Source: Lytechinus variegatus (taxonomy: Eukaryota; Echinodermata; Echinoidea; Temnopleuroida; Toxopneustidae). Taken from it: a DNA stretch of 64,000 bases. Every line of letters begins with the position of its first letter. The stretch's first letter is position 1. The stretch is from NCBI RefSeq assembly GCF_018143015.1, contig NC_054741.1, positions 62,904,697-62,968,696 on the forward strand. The letters run 5' to 3'. Made by a program: the position numbers and the translations under genes. This document shows positions 1 through 64,000 of the stretch, piece after piece. The notes beneath the pieces were generated by a model. That model saw nothing but the letters and a program-made list of their open reading frames with translations, searched no databases and had not been told where the DNA came from.

Positions 1-314
1 GTGAGGTCGGCAACATACATATTTCAGAAATTTTAATTATAAATTCTACACTTGAATATCAGATTTTATATCACATCCTTTACAAAAATGTGTTTTCCGA
101 TAGACCCTTTCTTTTTTCTTGCAGTGAATTTGAATTGTGATAATGAATAATCTTTGTTTTAATACCAAACTGCAAATGATTAGTCATCCAAGACAGTTTC
201 ACTGACTTGCACACTGTCACTGTAATATCACCTTCAAAACTAAATATTCAAGAATATTCAGGAAGAGATGTGAAAGTGACAAATATTATGAGAATTTGTT
301 ACATTTTTCTCCAG
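1..314. other. Upstream noncoding flank of rabphilin
   Basis: AT-rich sequence ending in a pyrimidine tract and AG. No gene or repeat recognised. It is either a 5' UTR intron or an upstream region. Confidence 0.4.
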
Positions 315-577
315 CTCAGTGTCACATGACCAGCCACACCCTGTGCTGAGACGAACCAGTGGAGGGCATTGACTGCATCACCTTGAGAATCTGCCTTCTC
401 TTGTCTGTTACCACGGCAACTGTTTCAAGGAGGGTAACTTATCGGAACAAGCTGCGGAAAATCAACTTGTGGCTAAATCTTTTACTGCAACTTGACTGTT
501 GATGCTAAACCTTGAGTAGTGGTGTTTCAACTTCCTGTATTATCGTCACCATTGCTACAGTCACGGCCACAGTGAGG
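315..577 (+). other. Probable rabphilin 5' UTR exon segment
   Basis: A pyrimidine tract followed by AG at 313-314 could be a splice acceptor, so the exon carrying the ATG may begin at 315. The stretch is richer in G+C than the flanking intron. An in-frame TAA at 506-508 lies upstream of the ATG at 578 with no intervening in-frame ATG, which supports 578 as the start. It is equally possible that this stretch is promoter rather than transcribed leader. Confidence 0.5.
407..420 (+). promoter_or_regulatory. RFX X-box-like motif
   Basis: GTTACCACGGCAAC fits the X-box consensus RYYNYY-N(0-3)-RRNRAC at every constrained position, with a 2-nt spacer. It lies 158 nt upstream of the rabphilin ATG. RFX factors control ciliary genes and also some neuronal and endocrine genes in animals. 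Whether this copy is bound is unknown. Confidence 0.45.
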
Positions 578-55109
<54,532 letters not shown>

Positions 55110-56676
55110 TGTAGCGGCCGCCGCTCTCGCTTATTTCTTCCATTCCGACCTCTACGTCAGGATGGTGTTCAGTCTGTGGTGGATCACCTGAGCTTTTCTC
55201 TATTTCCATTTTTTGTCTATCTCAATATTTTCCGAGCATGCAGTTTCCAAGATAATTATAATAAGAGTGGAAGAAAATGCTTGAGCGGCTCGCTATAGTT
55301 TATTTGCAATTAAGGGTCGTTTCGTCAAAATATATGACTATGGGGGTACACAGCAAAGAAATTAAGACACAGGGGTTTGTGACTCAGATTTTAGTTTCAA
55401 TGGCAAAAAGAAAAATGGTGCACTTTATTATTCAAATTGCACAAATATATATATATACATGTACTTTACTCGCCACTGTTACAGGTAAACAATGTCTAAT
55501 ATTTAGATAAGCTCTAAGATATTTTTGTTATCAGAGAAATAAGGGCTAATTATTAAACTTTTATTTTGGGCATCCAAGTATAAGAATTTTCCAAATCTAT
55601 AACCGGCGTCTAGCTTAAGAGAAAAACATCTATTTCCAGCTTCCCAGTCTCGACATTCGATCGTTTCCACGTCTGTTAATTCCGGCGTCGATATATACGA
55701 AGAGATTGATTCCTAGACTATTTACTTCAGGTCGCTCGCCCAAAATAATTATTAAGAAAATTTATATCATAGCAAGATCTATACTTTTATTAATCTGGAC
55801 CTCTATTGGGGAATTCTCATATTCAAACATACGGGTCAATATAGGGACTTAATTCAATTCATATCGAGGTTTCCAGCGTCTATATGCCTTGGCTATAGGC
55901 TTGTTTCCTGCGTCTGTTTACCTTTCCAAGTTTTCCAAGTCTTCCCCGTGGCAAGCCTTCCGCAGTCAGATTTCCGTTGTTTGTGCCAGCCCCGGCGACT
56001 AAACGTATCTTATTTATATGGACAAATTGCGGACGTAGGTGAAAACGGTGCGCCGAGCGGGTTTGGATAGCACGTCTACGCGCAGCGTATAATGTACAGA
56101 GAACTCGAACTGTGCTTTATCGAAGCCAGTTTATTCACAATTTCTCGTTTATTACTTCAAAACATTCAATAAGTCGATACGTTTCCAAAAGGATATATCT
56201 TTTTGCACTGAAATATATACAGAACCGTTCATATCAATACTCAAAAAGATATGAATTAGTCAAAAATCTATCAAAATCGACCAGCGCTGCGATCGGACGT
56301 ACTGTGCATTCCAAACGCTCATCCGCACTTATGCAAATACGCCGGCTGTGCTCTTATGCAAATTATGTACGTTCATAAACACAGCCAGCGATGAATTATT
56401 CAATCTATATCTACACCAATTCGATCATAAAAACTGCAAATCAACTTATCTCCTAACATTTCTTCATTAAAAACTCAGGCCTCATTTACAAACTAGCTAA
56501 TACATTAATCATTTTCTGATTTGGAATATGAAATCTCAAGTAATTTCTAATAATAACCGAAAGACATAATACTCACGGCTGAATGAGTTCTCGCGACAGC
56601 TATGAATAATGAGTAAACAATAGTCATGCGCAGGGCTGATTGTTTACGTCACGATCCTTGTTGCGGGATCGTTACA
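55110..56676 (-). repeat. 3' LTR (1567 bp)
   Basis: Read on the minus strand it runs TGTAACGATCC...GCGGCCGCTACA, with TG...CA ends. Compared with the other LTR it has one fewer TA unit near 55446 and lacks 6 nt of (AC)n near 56070. A possible AATAAA signal lies at 55424-55429 on the minus strand. Confidence 0.95.
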
Positions 56677-56679
56677 CAG

Positions 56680-56690
56680 CCCTCCTCTCT
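56680..56690 (-). promoter_or_regulatory. Polypurine tract
   Basis: AGAGAGGAGGG on the minus strand, 3 nt from the 3' LTR. This is the expected primer site for plus-strand DNA synthesis. Confidence 0.8.
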
Positions 56691-57318
56691 ACGAAATGCG
56701 TCCTCGCATTTTCAAAACCTACATGGATAACCAAGTCCTTTTTCCAAGTAAAATATTAAGCATTACATCAGCCAAATTTATTCATTAACAGGAATAGTCA
56801 CAAAGATTCAAACAAAAGAAAAGTTGGTATTTGGAAGATTGTCAGCAATTGCTTCTTAACTCTTAATACTCTGATAGCTCACCTCTTCTCTCAATCTTTT
56901 GTACTAAAATAGGCATCACCATACAATCACCATCATCATCCGATCAATCAAACATTACTTTAAATTTTCAGCACATATACTTATAGTTCAAGAAGCAGCG
57001 TCTGACTCTGCCAAATAAAACCAATTTCACTCCACTCATTCCAGTGGTGAATTTTTCTGCATTAATTTTAGAACTTGGAAGAAATCATTGGTATCCAATT
57101 CCTAATATAAGTTTATTAATTACTCTACTCAGTGGCGTTACAAAAGTGAACATATTTGCAAATTCATTTTTCATACAGAAAAGGAAGAATAGAGTAAAGA
57201 TGAAGAGATTGGGAAAGTAGTGGAAGTAGGAGAATGAGAAAGGACAGTAGGAATAGATGAAAGATGGAAGAGAAATATATGATAATATAAAATGCGAAAA
57301 TACATATATATTACACAA
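56691..57318 (-). other. Noncoding stretch between pol and the 3' LTR
   Basis: About 630 nt, AT-rich. A 77-codon hydrophobic low-complexity frame (57085-57318) lacks any fusion-protein or glycoprotein feature; I see no env. Confidence 0.7.
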
Positions 57319-60300
57319 TCAATAAAAATAATTAGGAGGGCGGCGACTTCGTCTTGGATAGCGACCAGATCCTTCCTCACTTCCAGTTGGTTCTTCGTCA
57401 TTTCCCTCGTCTCGTTCTGTACTCTGGTCTGTGGTTTCCTCATCATTGGTCTGGTCGGTGACCTGGTTCCAGTTACATAGTTCGGTTCCTTCATACCCCT
57501 TTAGCCTGTCGAAGTGGACCACCTTTGCACGACATCTAGGATTCTTCTGGATGCGAAACGTGACCTCCGACATCTTCCTCATCACACGATATGGACCTTC
57601 CCATTTGTTTGCGAGTTTAGGGCTCACTCCCTTCTTCCTTACATCGTTCCGTAGCCAAACATATTGCCCAACGTTGAAGGTTTCACCAAACATAGTTGCA
57701 TCATAGTTCCTTTTCTGTCTTCTCAAGTTGGCGTCCCCGTCCTTCATCACAGAAGAATACATTTCCTCCATTCTGTCTCGAAGATTGGCTGCGTAGTCAG
57801 TTTCAAGTTCATTTTCCTTGTGTTGATCAACATACAAGTCCATTGGGTGAGTAACCTCTCGCCCAAACATCATCATATTTGGCGTCTCTTGAGTGGTTTC
57901 ATGTACCGCACTTCTATAAGCGGCTGTCGCAAAGGGAACATATCTGTCCCAATCTTTCTGATGCTTGTCAGGATCTATCATCGTTCCGAGCATCCCTAGC
58001 AAGGTCCTATTGAATCTTTCCACCATCCCATCAGACTTCGGGTTATAAGCGGTGGTTCTCGTCTTCTTTATACCAAGAATTTGGCAGACTTCCTTGAATA
58101 ACTTAGACTCAAAATTGCGACCTTGATCTGAATGTATTTCCTTTGGCACCCCATAACGACAGATGAATTCCTCAACTAGCTTATTTGCCACAGTATGTGC
58201 TTGTTCATTGCGGATGGCGTATGCTTCCACAAACTTTGTGTAATAGTCTGCCACAACTAATATGTACTTGTTCTCATTTTCGGTAGTTGGTAAGGGTCCC
58301 ATTATATCAAGTGCAATCCTCTCCAATGGACCACCAGATCGTCTCTGTTGTAGCGGTGCTCTTTTCTTTCTTCCATGAGACTTCCTTTTCCCACACATCA
58401 AACATTGTCGAATGAAAGACCTCACATCTGCCTTCATGCCCACCCAGTAATAGCGAATCTGGGCACTCCTCAAAGTTTTCATGGACCCTAAATGTCCACC
58501 TAGCCTGCCACCGTGAATCTCTTCCAGTACTTCTTGTACTCTTTGCTTTGGCAACACAAGTCTCCGTCTAGAAGTTTTTCCATCTTCCGACTCCCAGTTC
58601 CGATAAAGTACCCCATCTACCATCTCAAGCTGTCCCCAGTGCCCAAGTAATACCTTCGCTCTGAAAGGCAAAGAAGACATCTCTTCCTTGGTAGGTTTCC
58701 TGACTTGTTCCAATGCTTCTATCACCGGCTTAATACCTGTATCTTCAAGCTGAGCCTTCCTCATCTCAGCTCTGTTATTACCTGTTACGTCGGTCATCTG
58801 AATAACACAAGTGCGTCTGCAGTTAGTGTCTGAATGCTCAATTCCGCAATCATTCTCTCTTCCACACTGTCTGCACGGACGCCTTGAAAGCGCATCAGCA
58901 TTGCCATGACTTCTTCCAGCTCTATGAATTATTTCAGTGTCATAAGCGGCTATAACCTCTAGCCATCTGGCTAACTGTCCCTCTGGTTGCTTAAAGTTGG
59001 TTAGCCATCTTAATGCTCCGTGATCTGTCCTTACTTTGACATGTCTACCATACAGATATTGCTTGAAATGCTTCAAGTATGTAACAACCGCCAAAAGTTC
59101 TCTACGGGTGACACAATAATTGCGTTCCGCCTTGCTAAGAACTTTGCTCCCATAAGCGATCACTCTCTCCTTCCCGTCTTGTACTTGTGACAGCACCCCG
59201 CCTATTCCCTCCTTGCTTGCGTCAGTATCCAGTATGAACTCTCCTTCGGTACTTGGATATGCTAAGATTGGTGCTGAGATCAGTCTTTGCTTGAGTTCAT
59301 CAAAAGCGGCCTGGCAGACAGAACTCCATATGAACTGTCCGGCACGACCCTTCTCTGTCAATTGATGAAGCGGTTTAGCAATGGTTGCAAAACCCTCAAC
59401 AAATCGTCTATAATAGGATGCAAGTCCTAAGAAACTTCGAACTTCTTTCACATTCCGAGGTGTAGGCCATGATCGCACAGCATCAATCTTCTCGTCTTGT
59501 GTTGAAACACCTTCATCTGAGACTACATGTCCTAGGTAGTCGACTTTCCGTTTGAACAGATGGCATTTCTTCGGTTTTAACTTCAAGTTGGCTTGTCGTA
59601 GTCGGTGAAATACTTCTCGTAGTCGGCATAGTTCTTCTTCTACGGACTTTCCAAATATGATCAAGTCATCCAAATATACAAGTAACGTCTGCCAGTGGAG
59701 TCCCGTTAGAACTTTGTCCATTAACCTCTCGAATGTTGCTGGGGCATTACAAAGACCAAAAGGCATCACATTCCATGAGTAGAGTCCTCCATCAGCCAGG
59801 AAAGCGGACTTTGCCTTTGCATCTTTATCTAAGGCTACTTGCCAATACCCACTTGCCAAGTCCAGGGTTGAGAACCACTTTGCTCCTGACAGAGCGTCCA
59901 AAGTTTCGTCTATCCTAGGTAAGGGATATGCGTCTTTGATTGTGGCAGCATTCAGCTGTCGATAATCTACGCAGAATCGCTGGGATCCATCCTTCTTCTT
60001 GACGAGCACAATGTTTGAAGCCCAAGGACTGTCAGTTGGTTCGATAAGTTCCTTTGCAAGTAGATCATCTACTTGCTTCTTGATTTCTTCTCTTTGTCCA
60101 AATGGGTGTTTGCGTGGGCGTTGTCTGATAGGTCTCTGAGTTCCAGTATCAATCTTGTGTTGAACCAGATTTGTTCTTCCAATGTCGTCATCTCCCTTGG
60201 AAAAGATATCTTGAAATTCTGTCAATAACTTTTCTATTTCGTGATGATACTCAATTGGCACTCCTTCTTTACTTCTGTTTAGTAGGTCTCTTAAGTGGTC

Positions 60301-61110
60301 TTGTACCATTCCATCACTAACAGTGGTGTACTTGGGAACTTCTTGGATCTCATTCCTATCTATTTCTGTCATGGTAGCGATAGGTGTATTCTTCATTATG
60401 ACTTTGTTTGATGAAGAAGGGTTAAATACTCTAACAGGCACCAAATCCTCGCCCATTGTGATTAATGCCCTTGCAGTAATGATACCTTTCTTCATAAGTT
60501 GGTGTTGGGCGTTTCCAGCCTCTATTAAGCCCAATGTGTTTGGTTTGATTCTTTCTTTAGTTGTTCCAAGGATCACAGCTTCGTTACCCGCTGGGATAGT
60601 AGTGGTTTCTGACGCAACTATACGACAGAATAACTTCTTGCCAGTTTCATTACTGCAGTCGACTTTTCCCCATTTGGTAGTTAGTTGGAAATTATTAAGA
60701 TCAATACTGGCTCCCATCTTAGTGAGGTTATCCAAACCGAGTATTCCATCGCTACTAACATCTGCTACCAGTACAGTTATTAGTCCTTTGTTAGGGCCTA
60801 TCGTCATCTCATGAGTTATTGCTCCAAATATGGCTAATGGCGAACCATCTGCTAAAAATGCAACTACATCTCGATTTTGCAGTGGAGGCCTTTGCCTTTC
60901 ATCTAATTGTTCATAGACTCGTCTTGAAATGTAAGAGTCTGACGCACCAGTATCAATTAAAAACTTGTATTCTTTATCCTGAATATGTATTGGAACATAG
61001 AGACCATCAACGTTATGATTTATACTTGGTACGAAACTTGTCTTCTGATTTCTTTGGGTCTTGTCTAATTCTGGGCTTCTGGCCGACCCATGACCCGTTG
61101 GGACGACCAC
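57319..61110 (-). CDS. pol: Pol polyprotein (protease, RT, RNase H, integrase)
   Basis: An intact frame of about 1263 residues, numbered from the GTG at 61110; there is no ATG near the start. Domains: retropepsin-like protease with DTGA at 53-56; reverse transcriptase with FCVDYRQLN and YLDD at 479-482; RNase H with DTDAS and TDHGALRW; integrase with an HHCC zinc site (GHLG, CLMCGKRK) and a DDE triad at D935, D995 and E1031 (D-X59-D-X35-E); and a C-terminal GPY/F-like WEGPYRV. The order RT-RNaseH-IN defines Ty3/gypsy. It lies in the -1 frame relative to gag, overlapping its end by about 70 nt, so it is probably made as a Gag-Pol fusion. No stop or frameshift interrupts it. Confidence 0.96.
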   Translation of the reverse strand: MVVPTGHGSARSPELDKTQRNQKTSFVPSINHNVDGLYVPIHIQDKEYKFLIDTGASDSYISRRVYEQLDERQRPPLQNRDVVAFLADGSPLAIFGAITHEMTIGPNKGLITVLVADVSSDGILGLDNLTKMGASIDLNNFQLTTKWGKVDCSNETGKKLFCRIVASETTTIPAGNEAVILGTTKERIKPNTLGLIEAGNAQHQLMKKGIITARALITMGEDLVPVRVFNPSSSNKVIMKNTPIATMTEIDRNEIQEVPKYTTVSDGMVQDHLRDLLNRSKEGVPIEYHHEIEKLLTEFQDIFSKGDDDIGRTNLVQHKIDTGTQRPIRQRPRKHPFGQREEIKKQVDDLLAKELIEPTDSPWASNIVLVKKKDGSQRFCVDYRQLNAATIKDAYPLPRIDETLDALSGAKWFSTLDLASGYWQVALDKDAKAKSAFLADGGLYSWNVMPFGLCNAPATFERLMDKVLTGLHWQTLLVYLDDLIIFGKSVEEELCRLREVFHRLRQANLKLKPKKCHLFKRKVDYLGHVVSDEGVSTQDEKIDAVRSWPTPRNVKEVRSFLGLASYYRRFVEGFATIAKPLHQLTEKGRAGQFIWSSVCQAAFDELKQRLISAPILAYPSTEGEFILDTDASKEGIGGVLSQVQDGKERVIAYGSKVLSKAERNYCVTRRELLAVVTYLKHFKQYLYGRHVKVRTDHGALRWLTNFKQPEGQLARWLEVIAAYDTEIIHRAGRSHGNADALSRRPCRQCGRENDCGIEHSDTNCRRTCVIQMTDVTGNNRAEMRKAQLEDTGIKPVIEALEQVRKPTKEEMSSLPFRAKVLLGHWGQLEMVDGVLYRNWESEDGKTSRRRLVLPKQRVQEVLEEIHGGRLGGHLGSMKTLRSAQIRYYWVGMKADVRSFIRQCLMCGKRKSHGRKKRAPLQQRRSGGPLERIALDIMGPLPTTENENKYILVVADYYTKFVEAYAIRNEQAHTVANKLVEEFICRYGVPKEIHSDQGRNFESKLFKEVCQILGIKKTRTTAYNPKSDGMVERFNRTLLGMLGTMIDPDKHQKDWDRYVPFATAAYRSAVHETTQETPNMMMFGREVTHPMDLYVDQHKENELETDYAANLRDRMEEMYSSVMKDGDANLRRQKRNYDATMFGETFNVGQYVWLRNDVRKKGVSPKLANKWEGPYRVMRKMSEVTFRIQKNPRCRAKVVHFDRLKGYEGTELCNWNQVTDQTNDEETTDQSTERDEGNDEEPTGSEEGSGRYPRRSRRPPNYFY

Positions 61111-62384
61111 TGGTCGTTTGACTGGTAATGACGATTAGCTCTGGTTTGTTTTGGCCAAGGCGTGTCAACTTGGTTTAAGTTTTGTCTTTGTACATCCCGT
61201 TGTTTCTTGCGACATTCCCTCGCAAAGTGGCCAGGTTGATCACAATAGAAGCATCTCAGTATCTTCTCATCACGCGTTGGTTGGTTTGGTATCTGTTTGG
61301 TTCTAACTTTCCTGACATCTTCCACTACTCTCTCATTCTCGGGTCGGTTTTCCATAGCTTGTCCTATGGCTTTGGCAACTTCATCTTTGATTATCTTTTC
61401 CAGATCAATATCAGAGACAATCCCTCTATTATAGGCAGGCTTCTTCCACCCATTTCGCTCAGCTTCCGTCTGTAGAAATGTTTCACTTGTAATTGCTGCT
61501 CGAATCATTTCATCTAGGCTAGTTGCCTTAGCATGAAATATCCCCATGCGAATCTCACTACTGCGAATAGCATCCGTAAAATGAATTCTAGCCAACCTAT
61601 CAATTCCCTGACTGTCGAAGTTTGGGTATGCTTTAGCAGTTAGTTCTCTAATGTGACGACCTAATTCTTGGAGTGATTCTCCATGACGTCTCTTACGATT
61701 CCTGAGTTCCATCAAATAGCTTTCTGCTTGCTTTGCAGAAGAGAACCTGAATGATAATACATCCTTTATTTCTTCAAAGTTCCACTTTTTCCCCCTCTGT
61801 TCTCCTAAAAGTCTCAGGGCTGGTCCTCTTAAGCTTGCGGCAAGGTACTTAGCTGATTCTTCATCATTCCAGTTGTTAATTCCACAACAAGATTCGAAAT
61901 GAGAGCTGTAATCTTCCCAGTCCGTACTCCCATCATACTTGTCCGGCATGATTAGTGGACGGGTGTTATTTTCCTGAGCTTTCTTCTCGTTGAAGCTAGA
62001 TTTATTATTTGCCTGTGGTTTGTTAGCTTCTTCCAGTTCCGGCATTTTCCCGACATCTGATTTTCCTTCCTCGTGTTTAGTATCTAGTTCTTGGACGTTT
62101 TCCGGTCGTCTAGTTGGTTTAAAAACGAATTCCACTTCACTATCGTCCAAGGAGTCTGACATTTCCTCTGTGGTAGAGTCTGGACCTGCACGTCTTCTCC
62201 TTCTTTTTGTCTTCTTACTCAGATTCATCATTTGGGCCATTAAGTTTGATAATTGCTTCATAATGCGACTCTGTGTCTTCTCTGTTCTATTATCTATCTT
62301 TGAGCTTATTGCATTAGACATTATTTCTTCAGAGGAACAACTTAGCTCATCTATTTCCCTCTCTCTGTGCGGTACCCCCGCCAT
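61065..62384 (-). CDS. gag: Gag polyprotein
   Basis: 439 codons from the ATG at 62384-62382, just downstream of the primer-binding site. It contains a retrotransposon capsid region (WEDYSSHFESCCGINNW, LRGPALRLLGEQ, SYLMELRNRKR) and one CCHC zinc knuckle, CFYCDQPGHFAREC, near residues 378-391, followed by a basic tail. A basic stretch KRRRRRAG lies near the N terminus. The frame is open upstream for 42 more codons, through the primer-binding site and into the LTR to an ATG at 62510, so the true start is uncertain. Confidence 0.93.
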   Translation of the reverse strand: MAGVPHREREIDELSCSSEEIMSNAISSKIDNRTEKTQSRIMKQLSNLMAQMMNLSKKTKRRRRRAGPDSTTEEMSDSLDDSEVEFVFKPTRRPENVQELDTKHEEGKSDVGKMPELEEANKPQANNKSSFNEKKAQENNTRPLIMPDKYDGSTDWEDYSSHFESCCGINNWNDEESAKYLAASLRGPALRLLGEQRGKKWNFEEIKDVLSFRFSSAKQAESYLMELRNRKRRHGESLQELGRHIRELTAKAYPNFDSQGIDRLARIHFTDAIRSSEIRMGIFHAKATSLDEMIRAAITSETFLQTEAERNGWKKPAYNRGIVSDIDLEKIIKDEVAKAIGQAMENRPENERVVEDVRKVRTKQIPNQPTRDEKILRCFYCDQPGHFARECRKKQRDVQRQNLNQVDTPWPKQTRANRHYQSNDQWSSQRVMGRPEAQN

Positions 62385-62388
62385 GTTT

Positions 62389-62406
62389 ATCCCACTTCTG
62401 ACACCA
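62389..62406 (-). promoter_or_regulatory. Primer-binding site, tRNA-Leu(CAA) type
   Basis: TGGTGTCAGAAGTGGGAT on the minus strand is complementary over 18 nt to the 3' end of animal tRNA-Leu(CAA), including the CCA. It lies 4 nt inside the 5' LTR, the expected place for minus-strand priming. The tRNA identity is from recall. Confidence 0.85.
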
Positions 62407-62410
62407 ATTT

Positions 62411-63985
62411 TGTAGCGGCCGCCGCTCTCGCTTATTTCTTCCATTCCGACCTCTACGTCAGGATGGTGTTCAGTCTGTGGTGGATCACCTGAGCTTTTCT
62501 CTATTTCCATTTTTTGTCTATCTCAATATTTTCCGAGCATGCAGTTTCCAAGATAATTATAATAAGAGTGGAAGAAAATGCTTGAGCGGCTCGCTATAGT
62601 TTATTTGCAATTAAGGGTCGTTTCGTCAAAATATATGACTATGGGGGTACACAGCAAAGAAATTAAGACACAGGGGTTTGTGACTCAGATTTTAGTTTCA
62701 ATGGCAAAAAGAAAAATGGTGCACTTTATTATTCAAATTGCACAAATATATATATATATACATGTACTTTACTCGCCACTGTTACAGGTAAACAATGTCT
62801 AATATTTAGATAAGCTCTAAGATATTTTTGTTATCAGAGAAATAAGGGCTAATTATTAAACTTTTATTTTGGGCATCCAAGTATAAGAATTTTCCAAATC
62901 TATAACCGGCGTCTAGCTTAAGAGAAAAACATCTATTTCCAGCTTCCCAGTCTCGACATTCGATCGTTTCCACGTCTGTTAATTCCGGCGTCGATATATA
63001 CGAAGAGATTGATTCCTAGACTATTTACTTCAGGTCGCTCGCCCAAAATAATTATTAAGAAAATTTATATCATAGCAAGATCTATACTTTTATTAATCTG
63101 GACCTCTATTGGGGAATTCTCATATTCAAACATACGGGTCAATATAGGGACTTAATTCAATTCATATCGAGGTTTCCAGCGTCTATATGCCTTGGCTATA
63201 GGCTTGTTTCCTGCGTCTGTTTACCTTTCCAAGTTTTCCAAGTCTTCCCCGTGGCAAGCCTTCCGCAGTCAGATTTCCGTTGTTTGTGCCAGCCCCGGCG
63301 ACTAAACGTATCTTATTTATATGGACAAATTGCGGACGTAGGTGAAAACGGTGCGCCGAGCGGGTTTGGATAGCACACACACGTCTACGCGCAGCGTATA
63401 ATGTACAGAGAACTCGAACTGTGCTTTATCGAAGCCAGTTTATTCACAATTTCTCGTTTATTACTTCAAAACATTCAATAAGTCGATACGTTTCCAAAAG
63501 GATATATCTTTTTGCACTGAAATATATACAGAACCGTTCATATCAATACTCAAAAAGATATGAATTAGTCAAAAATCTATCAAAATCGACCAGCGCTGCG
63601 ATCGGACGTACTGTGCATTCCAAACGCTCATCCGCACTTATGCAAATACGCCGGCTGTGCTCTTATGCAAATTATGTACGTTCATAAACACAGCCAGCGA
63701 TGAATTATTCAATCTATATCTACACCAATTCGATCATAAAAACTGCAAATCAACTTATCTCCTAACATTTCTTCATTAAAAACTCAGGCCTCATTTACAA
63801 ACTAGCTAATACATTAATCATTTTCTGATTTGGAATATGAAATCTCAAGTAATTTCTAATAATAACCGAAAGACATAATACTCACGGCTGAATGAGTTCT
63901 CGCGACAGCTATGAATAATGAGTAAACAATAGTCATGCGCAGGGCTGATTGTTTACGTCACGATCCTTGTTGCGGGATCGTTACA
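62411..63985 (-). repeat. 5' LTR (1575 bp)
   Basis: Same sequence as 55110-56676, with one extra TA unit and 6 nt more of (AC)n. The promoter is presumably in the high-coordinate part; a TATATAT near 63523 on the minus strand is a candidate only. Confidence 0.95.
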
Positions 63986-63989
63986 ATAT
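63986..63989. repeat. Target-site duplication, right (ATAT)
   Basis: Matches 55106-55109. The last 11 nt of the window are rabphilin intron 11 again. Confidence 0.7.
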
Positions 63990-64000
63990 GCAACACGCAA

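Larger units (their letters stand above)
55110..63985 (-). mobile_element. Complete Ty3/gypsy LTR retrotransposon
   Basis: An 8876-bp element inserted antisense to rabphilin. It has two LTRs, a tRNA-Leu-type primer-binding site, gag, pol in the order protease-RT-RNaseH-integrase, and a polypurine tract. ATAT flanks both ends (55106-55109 and 63986-63989), fitting a 4-bp target duplication. By reading, the LTRs differ only in two short microsatellite length changes, so the insertion is very recent and the copy may be active. No envelope gene is seen: the ~630 nt between pol and the 3' LTR hold only short hydrophobic low-complexity frames. Confidence 0.95.

Noticed and set aside
55277..56378. 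Small plus-strand frames inside the LTRs (repeated at 62578-63687)
   Set aside because: They appear in both LTRs simply because the LTRs are identical; no start context or family.
57085..57318. Envelope-like hydrophobic protein downstream of pol
   Set aside because: Only 77 codons, low-complexity Phe/Ser/Tyr, with no glycoprotein or fusion features.

Overview
The window is animal nuclear DNA and is almost entirely intron. It is AT-rich and crowded with foldback elements, tRNA-derived SINEs and microsatellites. The exons carry GT...AG boundaries and code for a clear rabphilin-3A orthologue. Its protein differs from the vertebrate one at a distance I would expect of an invertebrate deuterostome. 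The repeat landscape suggests an echinoderm, most likely a sea urchin. That assignment is an inference; no species marker is present.

Layout. (1) Positions 315-1077 on the + strand hold the first two coding exons of rabphilin (the start of the Rab-binding helix), with a candidate 5' UTR and an RFX X-box. (2) Positions 1078-44495 are a single 43.4 kb intron. It holds at least three SINE copies, a 1.1 kb element built of ~160-190 bp units that each carry a nuclear-receptor DR1 site, about a dozen palindromic MITE-like elements (several bounded by long G and C runs), and degenerate tandem arrays. At 31.2-35.6 kb it also holds exon-like segments on the opposite strand that look like a nested antisense gene or its decaying remains. 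(3) Positions 44496-54791 carry exons 3-11: the FYVE-type double zinc finger, the SGAWFFK Rab-contact motif, a Ser/Asp- and Gly-rich linker with an 18-nt microexon, and the first two exons of C2A. The rest of C2A and C2B must lie beyond the window. (4) Positions 55110-63985 are a complete, apparently very young Ty3/gypsy LTR retrotransposon inserted antisense in the next rabphilin intron. It has a 4-bp target duplication, a tRNA-Leu(CAA)-type primer-binding site, gag, and a full protease-RT-RNaseH-integrase pol.

The most notable signals are: tandem, decaying duplications of the 3' ends of rabphilin exons 2 and 5 together with their splice donors; the DR1 array; the antisense exon set; and a gag reading frame that stays open upstream through the primer-binding site into the LTR. 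No CRISPR, rRNA, functional tRNA or bacterial-type feature was seen.
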